DNA from: an uncultured Oscillibacter sp.
GTDB taxonomy: Bacteria; Bacillota; Clostridia; Oscillospirales; Oscillospiraceae
Assembly: GCA_910576865.1 (NCBI GenBank)
Contig: CAJTKE010000018.1
Span: 1 to 62,978 of the forward strand
Reading direction: 5' to 3'
DNA length: 62,978 nt
Below are positions 31,035 through 39,657 of the stretch, piece after piece (position 1 is the stretch's first letter; each line of letters starts with the position of its first letter). The notes beneath the pieces were generated by a model. It searched no databases, was not told where the DNA came from, and saw only the letters and a program-made list of their open reading frames with translations. The position numbers were made by a program, and so were the translations under genes.

Positions 31035-32048
31035 TTATTTCTTGTAGAAGTCGGGGGTGCCGCCGGTGACCACCTTCTCCGCCTGACCGGAGGTCTGGGA
31101 CTTCACCAGGGCGTCGGCGGTGATGGAGGCCACGTAACCATCCCAGGCGGAGGAGCCGCCGGTCTCGCCCTTGAGGGCGTGGTCCACCCAGTCCTGGATC
31201 TCCACGTCGTAGGAGTCGATGAAGCGGAGAATCCAGTTGTCCTCGATCTTGGTGGACACCTGGTTGGCGTAGCGGACCGTGGGGAAGGACGGGCAGGGCA
31301 GGTTCACCACGCCGTTTTCGCAGACCACTTCGCAGTTGATGTCATAGCCGAAACCGCAGTTCACATTGACTTCCAGCATGACCACGATGCCGCCCTTGGT
31401 TTTCATGATCATGACCTGGGGGTCCCGGAGACCCTCATGGGCCTTGCCAGAGACCTTGGGAAGGATGCACTGGACCTCGTCCCACTCGTCGTTCACCAGC
31501 CAGGGCAGGCAGTCAATCTCGTGGATGGCCGTGTCCGTAACGGCCATAGCGGTGGTGTAGCTGGGGGCCACGCCGTCGGCCCGGTGGGTGCACTTCACAA
31601 TCAGGGGAGCGCCGAATTTGCCGGAGTCCAGCAGCTCCTTCACCTGGTTGTAGCCCCGGTCATAGCGGCGCATGAAGCCGATCTGGACCAAGTGCTTGCC
31701 GGAGGCCATTTCCGCGTCCACCACGGCCTTGCAGTCGGCGGCGGTGTTGGCCAGGGGCTTCTCGCAGAAGACGGGCTTCCCGGCCTTGATGGCGGCCAGG
31801 ACAGGGTCCTTGTGGAACTGGCCCGGCGTGGTGACCACCACGGCGTTGACTTCGGGATCGTTGATGGCCTCGTTGAAGTCCGTGTAGGTCTTGGTTCCGG
31901 GACCCGCCAGCTCCGCGCCCTTCTTCACGCCCTCCTCGAAGACGTCGCAGACCGCCACGACCCTGGCGCCCCGGATGCGGTTCTGGATGCGTTCAATGTG
32001 CTCTTTTCCGATCATGCCGCAGCCGATCAAGCAGATGTTGAGTTCCAT
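31035..32048 (-). CDS. iolG: Gfo/Idh/MocA oxidoreductase, probable inositol 2-dehydrogenase (IolG-like)
   Basis: A 337-residue NAD-dependent dehydrogenase. The Rossmann motif is IGCGMIGKEHIERI; Lys97 lies in the VFCEKPLA motif; AVTDTAIHEIDCLPWL supplies the catalytic Asp/His pair near 172-176. These match IolG and IdhA, which oxidise myo- or scyllo-inositol to the inosose. It is the first gene of the iol unit, behind AGGAGG, with a promoter and LacI-type operator 130-155 bases upstream. The iolB, iolC, iolD and iolJ genes for the rest of the pathway are not in this window. Confidence 0.85.
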   Translation of the reverse strand: MELNICLIGCGMIGKEHIERIQNRIRGARVVAVCDVFEEGVKKGAELAGPGTKTYTDFNEAINDPEVNAVVVTTPGQFHKDPVLAAIKAGKPVFCEKPLANTAADCKAVVDAEMASGKHLVQIGFMRRYDRGYNQVKELLDSGKFGAPLIVKCTHRADGVAPSYTTAMAVTDTAIHEIDCLPWLVNDEWDEVQCILPKVSGKAHEGLRDPQVMIMKTKGGIVVMLEVNVNCGFGYDINCEVVCENGVVNLPCPSFPTVRYANQVSTKIEDNWILRFIDSYDVEIQDWVDHALKGETGGSSAWDGYVASITADALVKSQTSGQAEKVVTGGTPDFYKK

Positions 32049-32176
32049 AACAAGTTCCTCCTGTTAAAATATAGATCGTCTTTTTCAATCCCGGCCGCTC
32101 TTGCCGGAGCCGCCGGAGGGGATGCTCTTCCGATGCGTGCCTTTGCCTGCGTTTCGTTTCCCTTTCTCTAGTCCCG

Positions 32177-32205
32177 ATTATAGCAAAGCGTTCACGAGAA
32201 CGCAA
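32177..32205 (-). promoter_or_regulatory. Promoter and LacI operator of the iolG-iolH-iolI operon
   Basis: Minus-strand TTGCGT (32200-32205), 17-base spacer, TATAAT (32177-32182) preceded by TGC. The 16-bp dyad GCGTTCACGAGAACGC (32188-32203; one mismatched pair) fills the spacer and overlaps the -35 element, so a bound repressor would block RNA polymerase. The same TTGCGT-N8-ACGC layout occurs twice upstream of the first LacI gene. Confidence 0.8.
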
Positions 32206-32341
32206 GTAAAATATCGGCATATTCTTCACAATAATCCGGGCTTGAAATTGTAGAATCCTCTGTCATCGCCATAGGTTGACGGATGTTTTTGAAGAAGATG
32301 CCCAAAGATGGAGGGCCGTCCATGCGTTCTGCACGCAGATG

Positions 32342-32377
32342 CAAAAAGGAACGCCCCGCAGACATTTCTGCGGGGCG
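32342..32377 (-). terminator. Terminator of the symporter gene
   Basis: On the minus strand CGCCCCGCAGA pairs with TCTGCGGGGCG around a four-base loop (32352-32377), and a T-rich run including TTTTT follows (32342-32348). It lies about ten bases past the symporter stop at 32387. Confidence 0.85.
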
Positions 32378-32386
32378 CATCCGAGA

Positions 32387-34048
32387 TCAGGCGGCGATTC
32401 CCAAGGGAGAGAACAGAACGTAGATGGCCACCGCCAGAACCAGACCGACGATGGAGACCACGTGGCGGTACTTCCAGGGGGTCAGGTCCACCGCGCCCAC
32501 GTCCTGGGGCACGTATTCCTCGGCGGGCCGGTACTTGTTCAGGGCCCACATGATGAGGAGCTCCACGGGGAACAGCACGGCCATGGCGTAGAGGTAGTGA
32601 ATGGGGTTGTCCGTGCCGGGGTAGTTGGGGGCGATGAGGAGGAACGCGCCGTAGCAGGCCACGTGGAAGATGGTGATGACCTTCGGCGTGTAGGCGGGCA
32701 GACGCTTGAACAGGAACACCCCCAGGATGGTGCACAGCACCGGCAGGGACACGAACTGGCTCATGGAGTTCAGGAAGGTGGTGATGCCCTTGGCGTTCAT
32801 CACGAAGGGGGCGATGACGATGGAGACACAGCCCGCGATGGTTCCGTAGATTTTTCCCACCTTGACGCAGTGGGCGTCGGAGGCGTCGGGCTTGAAAGCG
32901 GAACGGTAGAGGTCCAGGGTGAACATGGTGGAGGCGGAGTTCAGCACGGAGTTGAAGGAGGACAGGATGGCGCCGAACATGACGGCGGCGAAGAAACCCA
33001 TCACCGGCTTGGGAATGATGGCGGAGATCAGCGCCGGGTAGGCGAAGTCAATGGCCTGTTCGCCGGCGGCGGCGATGGCGTCCTGGATGGAGGGCAGGTA
33101 GAAGGCGATGATGCCGGGAATGACCAGGTACAGGGGGCCCAGGCATTTCAGGAAGCCGCAGAAGATGGCGCCCTTCTGCCCCTCTTTCAGGGACTTGGCC
33201 GCCAGGGCCCGCTGGACGAAGGACTGGTTCGTGCACCACCAGTAGAGGTTGTTGAAGAACATGCCGGTGATGATGAGGGGCCAGGGAACCTCCGGCTCCG
33301 CCGCGTTCCAGGCGTTGACGGCGTTCATTTTCGCCGGGTCCGCCTGGACGATGTACTTGATGCCGTCCAGAATCCCGCTGCCCCCGGTCTGGGAGGCCAG
33401 CACCGCGAAGCCCAGGAAGGGCACCATCAGCCCGCCGATGATCAGGCCGATGCCGTTGATGGTGTCCGAGACCGCCACGGCCTTCAGCCCGCCGAAGATG
33501 GCGTAGCAGCCGCCCACAATGCCGATCACCAGGCACAGGATGGCCACGGACTGGAACTTGCTGACCCCCAGCATGTCGGAGATGCCGAAGATCTGCTCGA
33601 AGACCACCGCGCCGGAATAGAGGATGACCGGCAGGTTCAGGATGGAGTACATCACCACGATGACCAGGGAGAACATGGTCTTGGTTCCCTTGCCGTAGCG
33701 GACCTCCATCAGGGAGGGGATGGTCATGGCCCCCATTTTCAGGTAGCGGGGCAGGAAGTAGTAGGCCAGTGCCAGCAGGGTGAACATGGACCCCACCTCC
33801 CAGGCGATGGGCCCCATGTTGGACGCCCAGCTCTGGCCGTTCAGGCCCACCAGCTGCTCGGCGGAGAGGTTGGTCAGCAGCAGGGACCCGGCGATGACCA
33901 CGCCCGGCAGGCCCCGGCCCGCCAGGAAGTAGCCCTCGGCGGACTCCAGGTCGTCGCCCCGGGTCTTCCAGCTGGAGATGACGGCCACCAGGGCGGTGAA
34001 GAGGACGAAGGAGATCAGCGTCCAAGCGAGTGAACTGAAGAATGCCAT
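32387..34048 (-). CDS. Sodium:solute symporter (SSS/SGLT type), probable cyclitol or sugar uptake
   Basis: A 553-residue protein with about 14 membrane segments. SWKTRGDDLESAEGYFLAGRGL is the usual SSS start, LLLTNLSAEQLVGLNGQSW matches SGLT-type TM1 regions, and GGLKAVAVSDTINGIGLI carries the conserved GG-x-x-A-V-x-x-D motif. I place the start at ATG 34048, eight bases after GGAGG; an ATG 15 bases upstream overlaps that site. It has its own promoter (34193-34221) between the LacI regulator and the iol genes. Import of inositol or a related sugar with sodium is inferred from this setting. The stretch 34049-34192 is a GC-rich leader without recognised elements. Confidence 0.9.
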   Translation of the reverse strand: MAFFSSLAWTLISFVLFTALVAVISSWKTRGDDLESAEGYFLAGRGLPGVVIAGSLLLTNLSAEQLVGLNGQSWASNMGPIAWEVGSMFTLLALAYYFLPRYLKMGAMTIPSLMEVRYGKGTKTMFSLVIVVMYSILNLPVILYSGAVVFEQIFGISDMLGVSKFQSVAILCLVIGIVGGCYAIFGGLKAVAVSDTINGIGLIIGGLMVPFLGFAVLASQTGGSGILDGIKYIVQADPAKMNAVNAWNAAEPEVPWPLIITGMFFNNLYWWCTNQSFVQRALAAKSLKEGQKGAIFCGFLKCLGPLYLVIPGIIAFYLPSIQDAIAAAGEQAIDFAYPALISAIIPKPVMGFFAAVMFGAILSSFNSVLNSASTMFTLDLYRSAFKPDASDAHCVKVGKIYGTIAGCVSIVIAPFVMNAKGITTFLNSMSQFVSLPVLCTILGVFLFKRLPAYTPKVITIFHVACYGAFLLIAPNYPGTDNPIHYLYAMAVLFPVELLIMWALNKYRPAEEYVPQDVGAVDLTPWKYRHVVSIVGLVLAVAIYVLFSPLGIAA

Positions 34049-34192
34049 TGTTACAGCCTCCATTCATGTTTTCAAGGAAGGAAACAGAGGCACGCAAAAC
34101 GCACGCATCGAAAGGGCGGATCAGCGGTCCCACCGGGGAGCGCGCGGCAACACGCTGTGGGTCCCCCGGCCGGGGTCTTTGTTTGACTGATA

Positions 34193-34221
34193 TCAAAATA
34201 CCATAGAAATCCCCTCTTCGC
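34193..34221 (-). promoter_or_regulatory. Promoter of the sodium:solute symporter
   Basis: Minus-strand TTGCGA (34216-34221), 17-base spacer, TATTTT (34193-34198). The predicted leader before the ATG at 34048 is about 140 nt. The intergenic region also holds an outward-facing ACGC-N8-GCGT pair (34322-34337), whose meaning is uncertain. Confidence 0.6.
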
Positions 34222-34365
34222 AAGGGTATTTTCGGCAAAAATCCTCAAAAATGAAAAGTTTGGAGAAGCCGGAAAAGCCCGGCGGGATTTCTTGTGCAAA
34301 TCCTCCTCCCCGGCCTCAAAAACGCGTGCAATAGCGTTCAATTTGACAGAATCCAAAGAACACCC

Positions 34366-34395
34366 TTGCCAAAGGGCGCGGGCTTGTGCTATAAT
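34366..34395 (+). promoter_or_regulatory. Promoter of the second LacI gene
   Basis: TTGCCA (34366-34371), 18-base spacer, TATAAT (34390-34395) with the extended TGC in front. The leader is about 30 nt. Confidence 0.75.
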
Positions 34396-34426
34396 GCCCA
34401 TGAACAAAGGGAAGGAGGGGCGTGCC

Positions 34427-35464
34427 ATGGCGGTAACTTCACAGCAGATCGCCGAGCTGGCGGGGGTCTCCCGGGGGACGGTGGACCGGGCTCTCCACAA
34501 CCGGGGCCGGGTGAATCCGGAGGTCGCCGCCCGCGTCCTGAAAATCGCGGAGGAGCTGGGCTACCGCCCCAACTCCATCGGGCGGGCCCTGGTCCGGACA
34601 AAACAGAGCTTCCGCCTGGGGGTGATCCTCCAGTCCGCCGAGACGCCCACCATGCAGGACGTGGCCGCGGGCGCGCGGCAGGCCGCGGAGGAGCTGCGGG
34701 CCCAGGGCCTGGAGGTGGAGCTGCGGGAGGTCCAGGGACGGGACTCCTGCAAGGTCCTCCGGCAGATCGACGAGCTGCTGGACTGGGGGGCCGGGGGATT
34801 GGCCATTGCCTCCAACAACACCGCCGATCTGGTCCGGCGCATCGACCAGCTCCACGAGCAGGGCGTCCCGGTGGTGACCTTCAACACCGACGCGCCGGAC
34901 AGCAGGCGGCTGTGCTTCGTGGGCATGGACAACTACCGGGCGGGGCGGACGGCGGCGGGTCTGATCCGGCAGATGCTGCCCGGCGGCGGTCTGGTGCTGC
35001 CCATTGCCGGGCATGTCAACAACGGCGCCCATATCAGCCGCCTCCGGGGCTTTCTGGACGGCCTGGAGGGGGAGCGGGACATCCGCCTCCTTCCCTATCA
35101 GCCCTGTTTCGACCGGGACGACTACGCCCACGAGATCACTCAGCACACGCTCCAGGAGAACCCCTCCCTGGCCTGTGTCTACATCGCCTCCAACGGCCAG
35201 CGGGGCGTCTGCCGGGCCATCGAGGACGAGCGGAAAAAAGGCCGGGTCCGGGTCATCGCCTACGACCTGAACGAGCCCAACCGGCAGCTTCTGCGCAGCG
35301 GCGACCTGAGCTTCGTGCTGGATCAGATGGCCTGCGAGCAGGGCAGGCGGCCCCTGCAGATTCTGTATCACTTTCTGGTGGACCGGACGGCGCCGGAGAA
35401 AGAGCTCTTTTATACGGACATCCTCATCCGCACCCGGTACAACAGCGGCGCGGATGAAACCTGA
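34427..35464 (+). CDS. LacI-family transcriptional regulator, probable iol/symporter repressor
   Basis: A 345-residue LacI/GalR-type regulator. The HTH is IAELAGVSRGTVDRALHNRG (residues 8-27), nearly the same as in the LacI protein at 1944-2963. It is followed by a hinge and a periplasmic-binding-like domain (GVILQSAETPTMQDVAAGA ... FNTDAPDSRRLCFVGMDN). The start is ATG 34427 after AAGGAGGGG; the upstream in-frame region overlaps the promoter. It is divergent from the sodium:solute symporter and two genes from iolG, whose promoter carries a dyad that its helix could plausibly recognise. The effector is unknown. Confidence 0.9.
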   Translation: MAVTSQQIAELAGVSRGTVDRALHNRGRVNPEVAARVLKIAEELGYRPNSIGRALVRTKQSFRLGVILQSAETPTMQDVAAGARQAAEELRAQGLEVELREVQGRDSCKVLRQIDELLDWGAGGLAIASNNTADLVRRIDQLHEQGVPVVTFNTDAPDSRRLCFVGMDNYRAGRTAAGLIRQMLPGGGLVLPIAGHVNNGAHISRLRGFLDGLEGERDIRLLPYQPCFDRDDYAHEITQHTLQENPSLACVYIASNGQRGVCRAIEDERKKGRVRVIAYDLNEPNRQLLRSGDLSFVLDQMACEQGRRPLQILYHFLVDRTAPEKELFYTDILIRTRYNSGADET

Positions 35465-35471
35465 AAGGCCA

Positions 35472-35504
35472 GAAGAGCGGGACGGCTTTGCCGTCCCGCT
35501 CTTC
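35472..35504. terminator. Bidirectional terminator between LacI and the binding protein
   Basis: A perfect 15-bp stem (35472-35486 with 35490-35504) around TTT lies between two convergent genes. The flanking T tracts are weak on both strands. Confidence 0.65.
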
Positions 35505-35517
35505 TGTTCCGGTCTTC

Positions 35518-36834
35518 TCATGTTCCGGCCATCGCCGCCTCCTGTAGGCGGTCAAAGGAGGCCATGCACTCCTCCACCGTGGCGCCGCCCAGCAGATCCC
35601 GCACGATCAGGCAGGTGTTCCCCCACTGCTCCACGTTCATACCCGCGTTGGAGCCCAGGACATAGATGCCCTCCTCGATCCGGTCGTTCAGCGGCCTCAG
35701 AGCGGGGACACAGTCCACCTTCACGTTTTTGGAGGGAGAAATGACCCGGTTGGTCTCCGAGAAAAGCTGGAGCGCCTCATCGGAAACCATACGGTCCAGC
35801 ACCCGGGCCGCATCCTCCCGATGCTCCGCTTCCGCGCCCACGGCCCAGCCGGTCATGGGCATCACCGGCATCTGGCCCCGGCTGCTGGGGAAACCGATGA
35901 CCTGCATCTCAAATTCCGTCTTTCCATAGGCCGTTTCCGTGTTCGCCGCCCCCCAGTAGGCCATGACAATGGGGGTTTTTCCCGCCAGGAAGTCCGGACC
36001 TTCCGCCTCGATGGCCTCGCTGACCAGGGCCTTTTCCGGGTCTATATAACCCCGGTCGATGAGGGTTTGAAGGAACTCGAAGCCGGGGCGCATATAATCG
36101 CTGTATCTGGCCTCGCCGCTGTTGAGGGCCGCGATTTCCGCCTCCGTATTCCCGCCGTTGTACAAGTCCGTGTAAGCCAGGGCAAAGACAAAGGTCTCCA
36201 GCCACCAGCGGTTGGCGCCGATGGGGGTCTCGATGCCGTTTTCCTTGAATACCCGGCAGCACTCCAAAAACTCCTCCGGGGTCTCCGGCAGAGAGAGGTC
36301 ATACTGCCTGAACAGGTCCGCATTGACGAACAGGCCGTAGGCCACCACCTCCTGGGGAATGGCCACCAGCTTGCCATCCACCGTGTTGGCGGTGCGGATG
36401 ATCTCACGGAGATTCCCGGCGCTGTCCAATCCGGACAGGTCCATCAGCTTTCCTTCCGCTCCCAAAGCCAGAATCACGTCCGGATTGAGCAGATACAGGT
36501 CGTCCATGTTGTTGCGGGCCCGGTCCAGGGCAACCTCGTCGTAAGTTTTGTCCTGGTAATTCTCCGCCGTGTAGGTCCAGTAGGCCACGCTGACGTCCAG
36601 CGCCTCCTCCGCCATGGCCACCGTCAGGTCCGCCGCGGTCCGGGCGACGTTCTCCGCGTTGGGGGCGGTCTTCTCCATGGGGCTGAACAGGTTCACCACC
36701 CGTTCCTCCTCCTTCTCCTCGGAAATCAGGTTCTTGAACTCCGTCTCGCCTCCCCCGCAGGCTGTCAGGCACAGCGCCGTCAGCGCCGCCAGGAGCACGG
36801 CGGTTCGGCTTTTGCTCTTGATACGCTTCATCAT
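35518..36834 (-). CDS. Family 1 extracellular solute-binding lipoprotein linked to a hybrid kinase
   Basis: A 438-residue sugar-type binding protein. The signal peptide ends in the lipobox TALCLTACGGG. Typical SBP_bac_1 features follow: IPQEVVAYGLFVNADLFRQY, PETPEEFLECCRVFKENGIE, a WLETFVFALAY region and MPMTGWAVGAEAEHREDAARVLD near the end. No transporter permease or ATPase gene is next to it. Its ATG overlaps the stop of the hybrid histidine kinase gene (ATGATGA), so the two are made together. It is inferred to be a sensing accessory protein that presents a sugar to the kinase, or the receptor of a transporter encoded elsewhere. Confidence 0.85.
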   Translation of the reverse strand: MMKRIKSKSRTAVLLAALTALCLTACGGGETEFKNLISEEKEEERVVNLFSPMEKTAPNAENVARTAADLTVAMAEEALDVSVAYWTYTAENYQDKTYDEVALDRARNNMDDLYLLNPDVILALGAEGKLMDLSGLDSAGNLREIIRTANTVDGKLVAIPQEVVAYGLFVNADLFRQYDLSLPETPEEFLECCRVFKENGIETPIGANRWWLETFVFALAYTDLYNGGNTEAEIAALNSGEARYSDYMRPGFEFLQTLIDRGYIDPEKALVSEAIEAEGPDFLAGKTPIVMAYWGAANTETAYGKTEFEMQVIGFPSSRGQMPVMPMTGWAVGAEAEHREDAARVLDRMVSDEALQLFSETNRVISPSKNVKVDCVPALRPLNDRIEEGIYVLGSNAGMNVEQWGNTCLIVRDLLGGATVEECMASFDRLQEAAMAGT

Positions 36835-39395
36835 GATTCTCCCCTTCGTCCGGTGCATTGCCGGATCACCTTCTTCAAAAGCTCCATATTCAGGGGCTTC
36901 GACACGTGGGCGTCCATACCGGCGTCCAGGGCGGCCTTTTCGTCCTCGGCAAAGGCGTTGGCCGTCATGGCGATGATGGGGATGCGCCCCGCGTCCTCCC
37001 GCTCCAGGGAGCGGATGGCCTTCGCGGCCTCGTGGCCGCTCATCACCGGCATCTGGACATCCATCAGTATGGCGTCAAACTCCCCCTCCTCCGACCGCTG
37101 GAACCGCTCCAGCGCCAGCCGGCCGTTCTCCACGATCTCGCAGGAGGCCCCCTCGATCTCCAAAAGCTCCGCCAGAATTTCCGCGTTGATCTCGTTGTCC
37201 TCCGCGGCGAGGAAGCGGAGCCCCTTCAGGTCCTCCATCTCCCCGGGCTCCGGACCGGCCTCTCCGCCGGGCTCCGCCCACAGCTCTTCCACCTTCTCCC
37301 GCAAGGCGGAGACGAAGAACGGCTTGGTGAGCACACCGCCCCGGCCGAGCTCCAGGGCCTTCTCCACGTCCGGGGCGTCCAGCTCCGCCATGAGAAGGAT
37401 GGGCACATCGCCGGGCAGCTCCTCCCGCAGCCCTTTGGCCGCCGCGGGGCCGCAGGTCTCCCAGTCCAGCAGGAGCAGCTGCCACTCCCCGCCGTCCCGC
37501 AGCAAGGCCAGCGCCTCCTCCAGGCCGGGGACGGCGTCCAGCCGGACGCCGGTGTCCTCCATCAGGACGCGGATATCCTCCCGGCTTTCCGGACTGCCAT
37601 CCACCGCCAGGACGCGGGAGATGCCCCGCTGTTCCCAGAACCGCCGGTCCGCCCGCTCCTCTTGAATGCGGAGCTCCAGATCCACGCGGAAGAGGGTTCC
37701 CCGGTCCACCTCGCTGTAAACCTCAATGGTGCCGCCCATAAGCTCCACGATGCTCTTGGTGATGGCCATACCCAGCCCGGTGCCCTGGACCTTGTTGGTG
37801 GTGCTGTTTTCCGCCCGGGTGAAGGCGTCGAAGATGGTTTCCAGGTATTCCGGCGTCATGCCGTACCCGTTGTCCTCCACTTCAATGCGGATGTGCTCAT
37901 ACTGACCGGATCGCTGCTTGAGCCCGATGATGCGGAACCAGATGGCGCCCCCCTCCGGCGTGTATTTCACGGCGTTGGAAAGGAGGTTGATGAGGATCTG
38001 GTTGATCCGCGTCTCGTCCCCCACCAGATACTCGTGCCGGACGCCGGTCATCTCCAGATGGAACGCCTGCCCTCTGGCCTTGGCCATGGGCTGTATGATG
38101 GCGTCCACAGAGGAGACCACGTCGTTGAGGGAGAACTTCTCAAAGTTCAGCACAACCTTCCCGCTCTCGATCTTGGACACATCCAGGATGTCGTTGATCA
38201 GGCTGAGAAGATGCTGCCCGGAGGCCATGATCTTTTTTGTGTACTCCCGAACCCTGGCCGGATTTTCCGCTTCCAGGGCCAGCAGGGTGGCGAAGCCCAG
38301 CACCGCGTTCATGGGCGTGCGGATGTCGTGAGACATGTTGGAGAGGAAGGTGGTCTTGGATTCGCTGGCGATCTGAGCGGCCTGGAGGGCCTCCGCCAGC
38401 TGCTGGCTGTGCAGCTTCCGTTCCGCCTCCTGCTCCCTCCGCAGTCTGTCCTGCTGCCTCCAGTTGAGGTAGTACAGAAGGATGCACAGGAAGAACGCCG
38501 CCAGCATGGAGGCCACCACCACCAGGATATTCTGGCTGACCGTCCGCCCCTCCTGCTGGATGGCCTCCACGGGCACATAGCCCACCAGATAGACCGTCCC
38601 GCCGTTGACTGACCACATGTAATTGAGGGCCTGGACATCCCGGATCGAGTGGTAAAACAGGATGTTCCGCCCCTCCTCCAGGCATGTGTCCACCTCCGCC
38701 CGGATCCCCGGATCCTGGATATCGTTGGCCCGATAGAAATCCGTCAGGTTCAGGTGGCCGGCGCTGCGCCGCCCCATGCCCTTGGGCTTCAGGACGAAGC
38801 GCTGGCTCTCCGCGTCCATGATGTACAGCGACGCCTGCTTGTTGTAAAACCCGTCGGGGAGGGAGCGGTCAATGGCATCGTAGATGTATTCGGCGTAAAG
38901 AGTCCCGATCTCCCGTCCGTCCCGCTCCACGGGGCACTTGATGGTGTAGGACCACGTCCCCATGTAGTTCAGGTATGACCGGGAAACCGGCAGCCCCATC
39001 ACCGTGCCTCCCGCGGAAAAGTCCAGGCCCTCCTCAGTGAACCGGTCCCCGGTGTTGGAAACGCCCTCGGTCCTCCCGGCCAGGATCAGGGCCATTTTGG
39101 ACATGGTCTGGTTCTTCTCACAGGCGCGGATGTAGGCCTCCGGATCCTCCACCCGGGCGATCTCCCGGGCGATCAGGGTCTGGAACTCCGCCTCGCTGCG
39201 CAGGATCGCCTCAATGGTGCTCTCCAGCAGGTCCAGGCTCTCGCTCAAATTCTGGATGGCGGAATCGGACATCTCCTTGGTGATCTTCCGGGACACCGCG
39301 AACACGACGGTTCCGAACACGCAAAACACCAATATGATGGAGAGGAGCAGGGAGAATCCTCTCTTTTTTCTTTGTTCGTTTGGAATCTTTTTCAT
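36831..39395 (-). CDS. Hybrid sensor histidine kinase with two receiver domains
   Basis: An 854-residue protein. TM1 (about 13-35) and TM2 (289-310) flank a ~250-residue extracellular sensor of Cache-like size. The HisKA helix carries His356 in FLSNMSHDIRTPMN. The ATPase domain shows INLLSNAVKYTPEGG, VEDNGYGMTPEYL and GTGLGMAITKSIVELMGG. A first receiver-like domain (about 593-715) is degenerate: it has a single acidic residue in VDGSPES and DWETCG at the acceptor site. The final receiver (about 728-850) is complete, with AAEDNEINAEIL, ILMDVQMPVMSG and the Lys in HVSKPLN. There is no separate output domain, so it must signal through another regulator. It is followed by the solute-binding lipoprotein. 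Confidence 0.92.
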   Translation of the reverse strand: MKKIPNEQRKKRGFSLLLSIILVFCVFGTVVFAVSRKITKEMSDSAIQNLSESLDLLESTIEAILRSEAEFQTLIAREIARVEDPEAYIRACEKNQTMSKMALILAGRTEGVSNTGDRFTEEGLDFSAGGTVMGLPVSRSYLNYMGTWSYTIKCPVERDGREIGTLYAEYIYDAIDRSLPDGFYNKQASLYIMDAESQRFVLKPKGMGRRSAGHLNLTDFYRANDIQDPGIRAEVDTCLEEGRNILFYHSIRDVQALNYMWSVNGGTVYLVGYVPVEAIQQEGRTVSQNILVVVASMLAAFFLCILLYYLNWRQQDRLRREQEAERKLHSQQLAEALQAAQIASESKTTFLSNMSHDIRTPMNAVLGFATLLALEAENPARVREYTKKIMASGQHLLSLINDILDVSKIESGKVVLNFEKFSLNDVVSSVDAIIQPMAKARGQAFHLEMTGVRHEYLVGDETRINQILINLLSNAVKYTPEGGAIWFRIIGLKQRSGQYEHIRIEVEDNGYGMTPEYLETIFDAFTRAENSTTNKVQGTGLGMAITKSIVELMGGTIEVYSEVDRGTLFRVDLELRIQEERADRRFWEQRGISRVLAVDGSPESREDIRVLMEDTGVRLDAVPGLEEALALLRDGGEWQLLLLDWETCGPAAAKGLREELPGDVPILLMAELDAPDVEKALELGRGGVLTKPFFVSALREKVEELWAEPGGEAGPEPGEMEDLKGLRFLAAEDNEINAEILAELLEIEGASCEIVENGRLALERFQRSEEGEFDAILMDVQMPVMSGHEAAKAIRSLEREDAGRIPIIAMTANAFAEDEKAALDAGMDAHVSKPLNMELLKKVIRQCTGRRGES

Positions 39396-39499
39396 GGGTC
39401 CACATTCTCCATTCCGGCACTCTGAAAGACGCTGTCCGGCCCAGAGGGAAATCGTGTCCGCCGGGCCTTGTCAAGCGGGTCCGATGACCGCTGTAATCC

Positions 39500-39529
39500 A
39501 TTATACTATTTTATCCCTTTTTATGTCAA
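39500..39529 (-). promoter_or_regulatory. Promoter of the hybrid kinase operon
   Basis: Minus-strand TTGACA (39524-39529), 18-base spacer, TATAAT (39500-39505). Both hexamers are perfect. The leader before ATG 39395 is about 100 nt. Confidence 0.85.
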
Positions 39530-39561
39530 TAAACCCGTCGGCCTTCCGGACGGAATCATCC

Positions 39562-39590
39562 TTGAATTTTCCTTGGAAATGTCGTATGAT
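39562..39590 (+). promoter_or_regulatory. Promoter of the nucleoside salvage operon
   Basis: TTGAAT (39562-39567), 17-base spacer, TATGAT (39585-39590), divergent from the hybrid kinase promoter and about 60 bases before ATG 39658. Confidence 0.7.
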
Positions 39591-39657
39591 AAGAAAAGAC
39601 CCGCAAAACGCCCGCCCCTTCCCGGCGGGACCATCATATATAAAAGGAGGCCCAACT

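Noticed and set aside
29218..32048. C-glycoside cleavage cluster (Dgp/Dfg type), which also joins Gfo/Idh and TIM-barrel proteins
   Set aside because: No small DUF6379-type beta subunit is present, and the IolI-like protein matches IolI over its length.
39214..39657. N-terminal extension of the nucleoside kinase
   Set aside because: It overlaps the divergent kinase gene and the promoter at 39562-39590; AAGGAGG supports ATG 39658.
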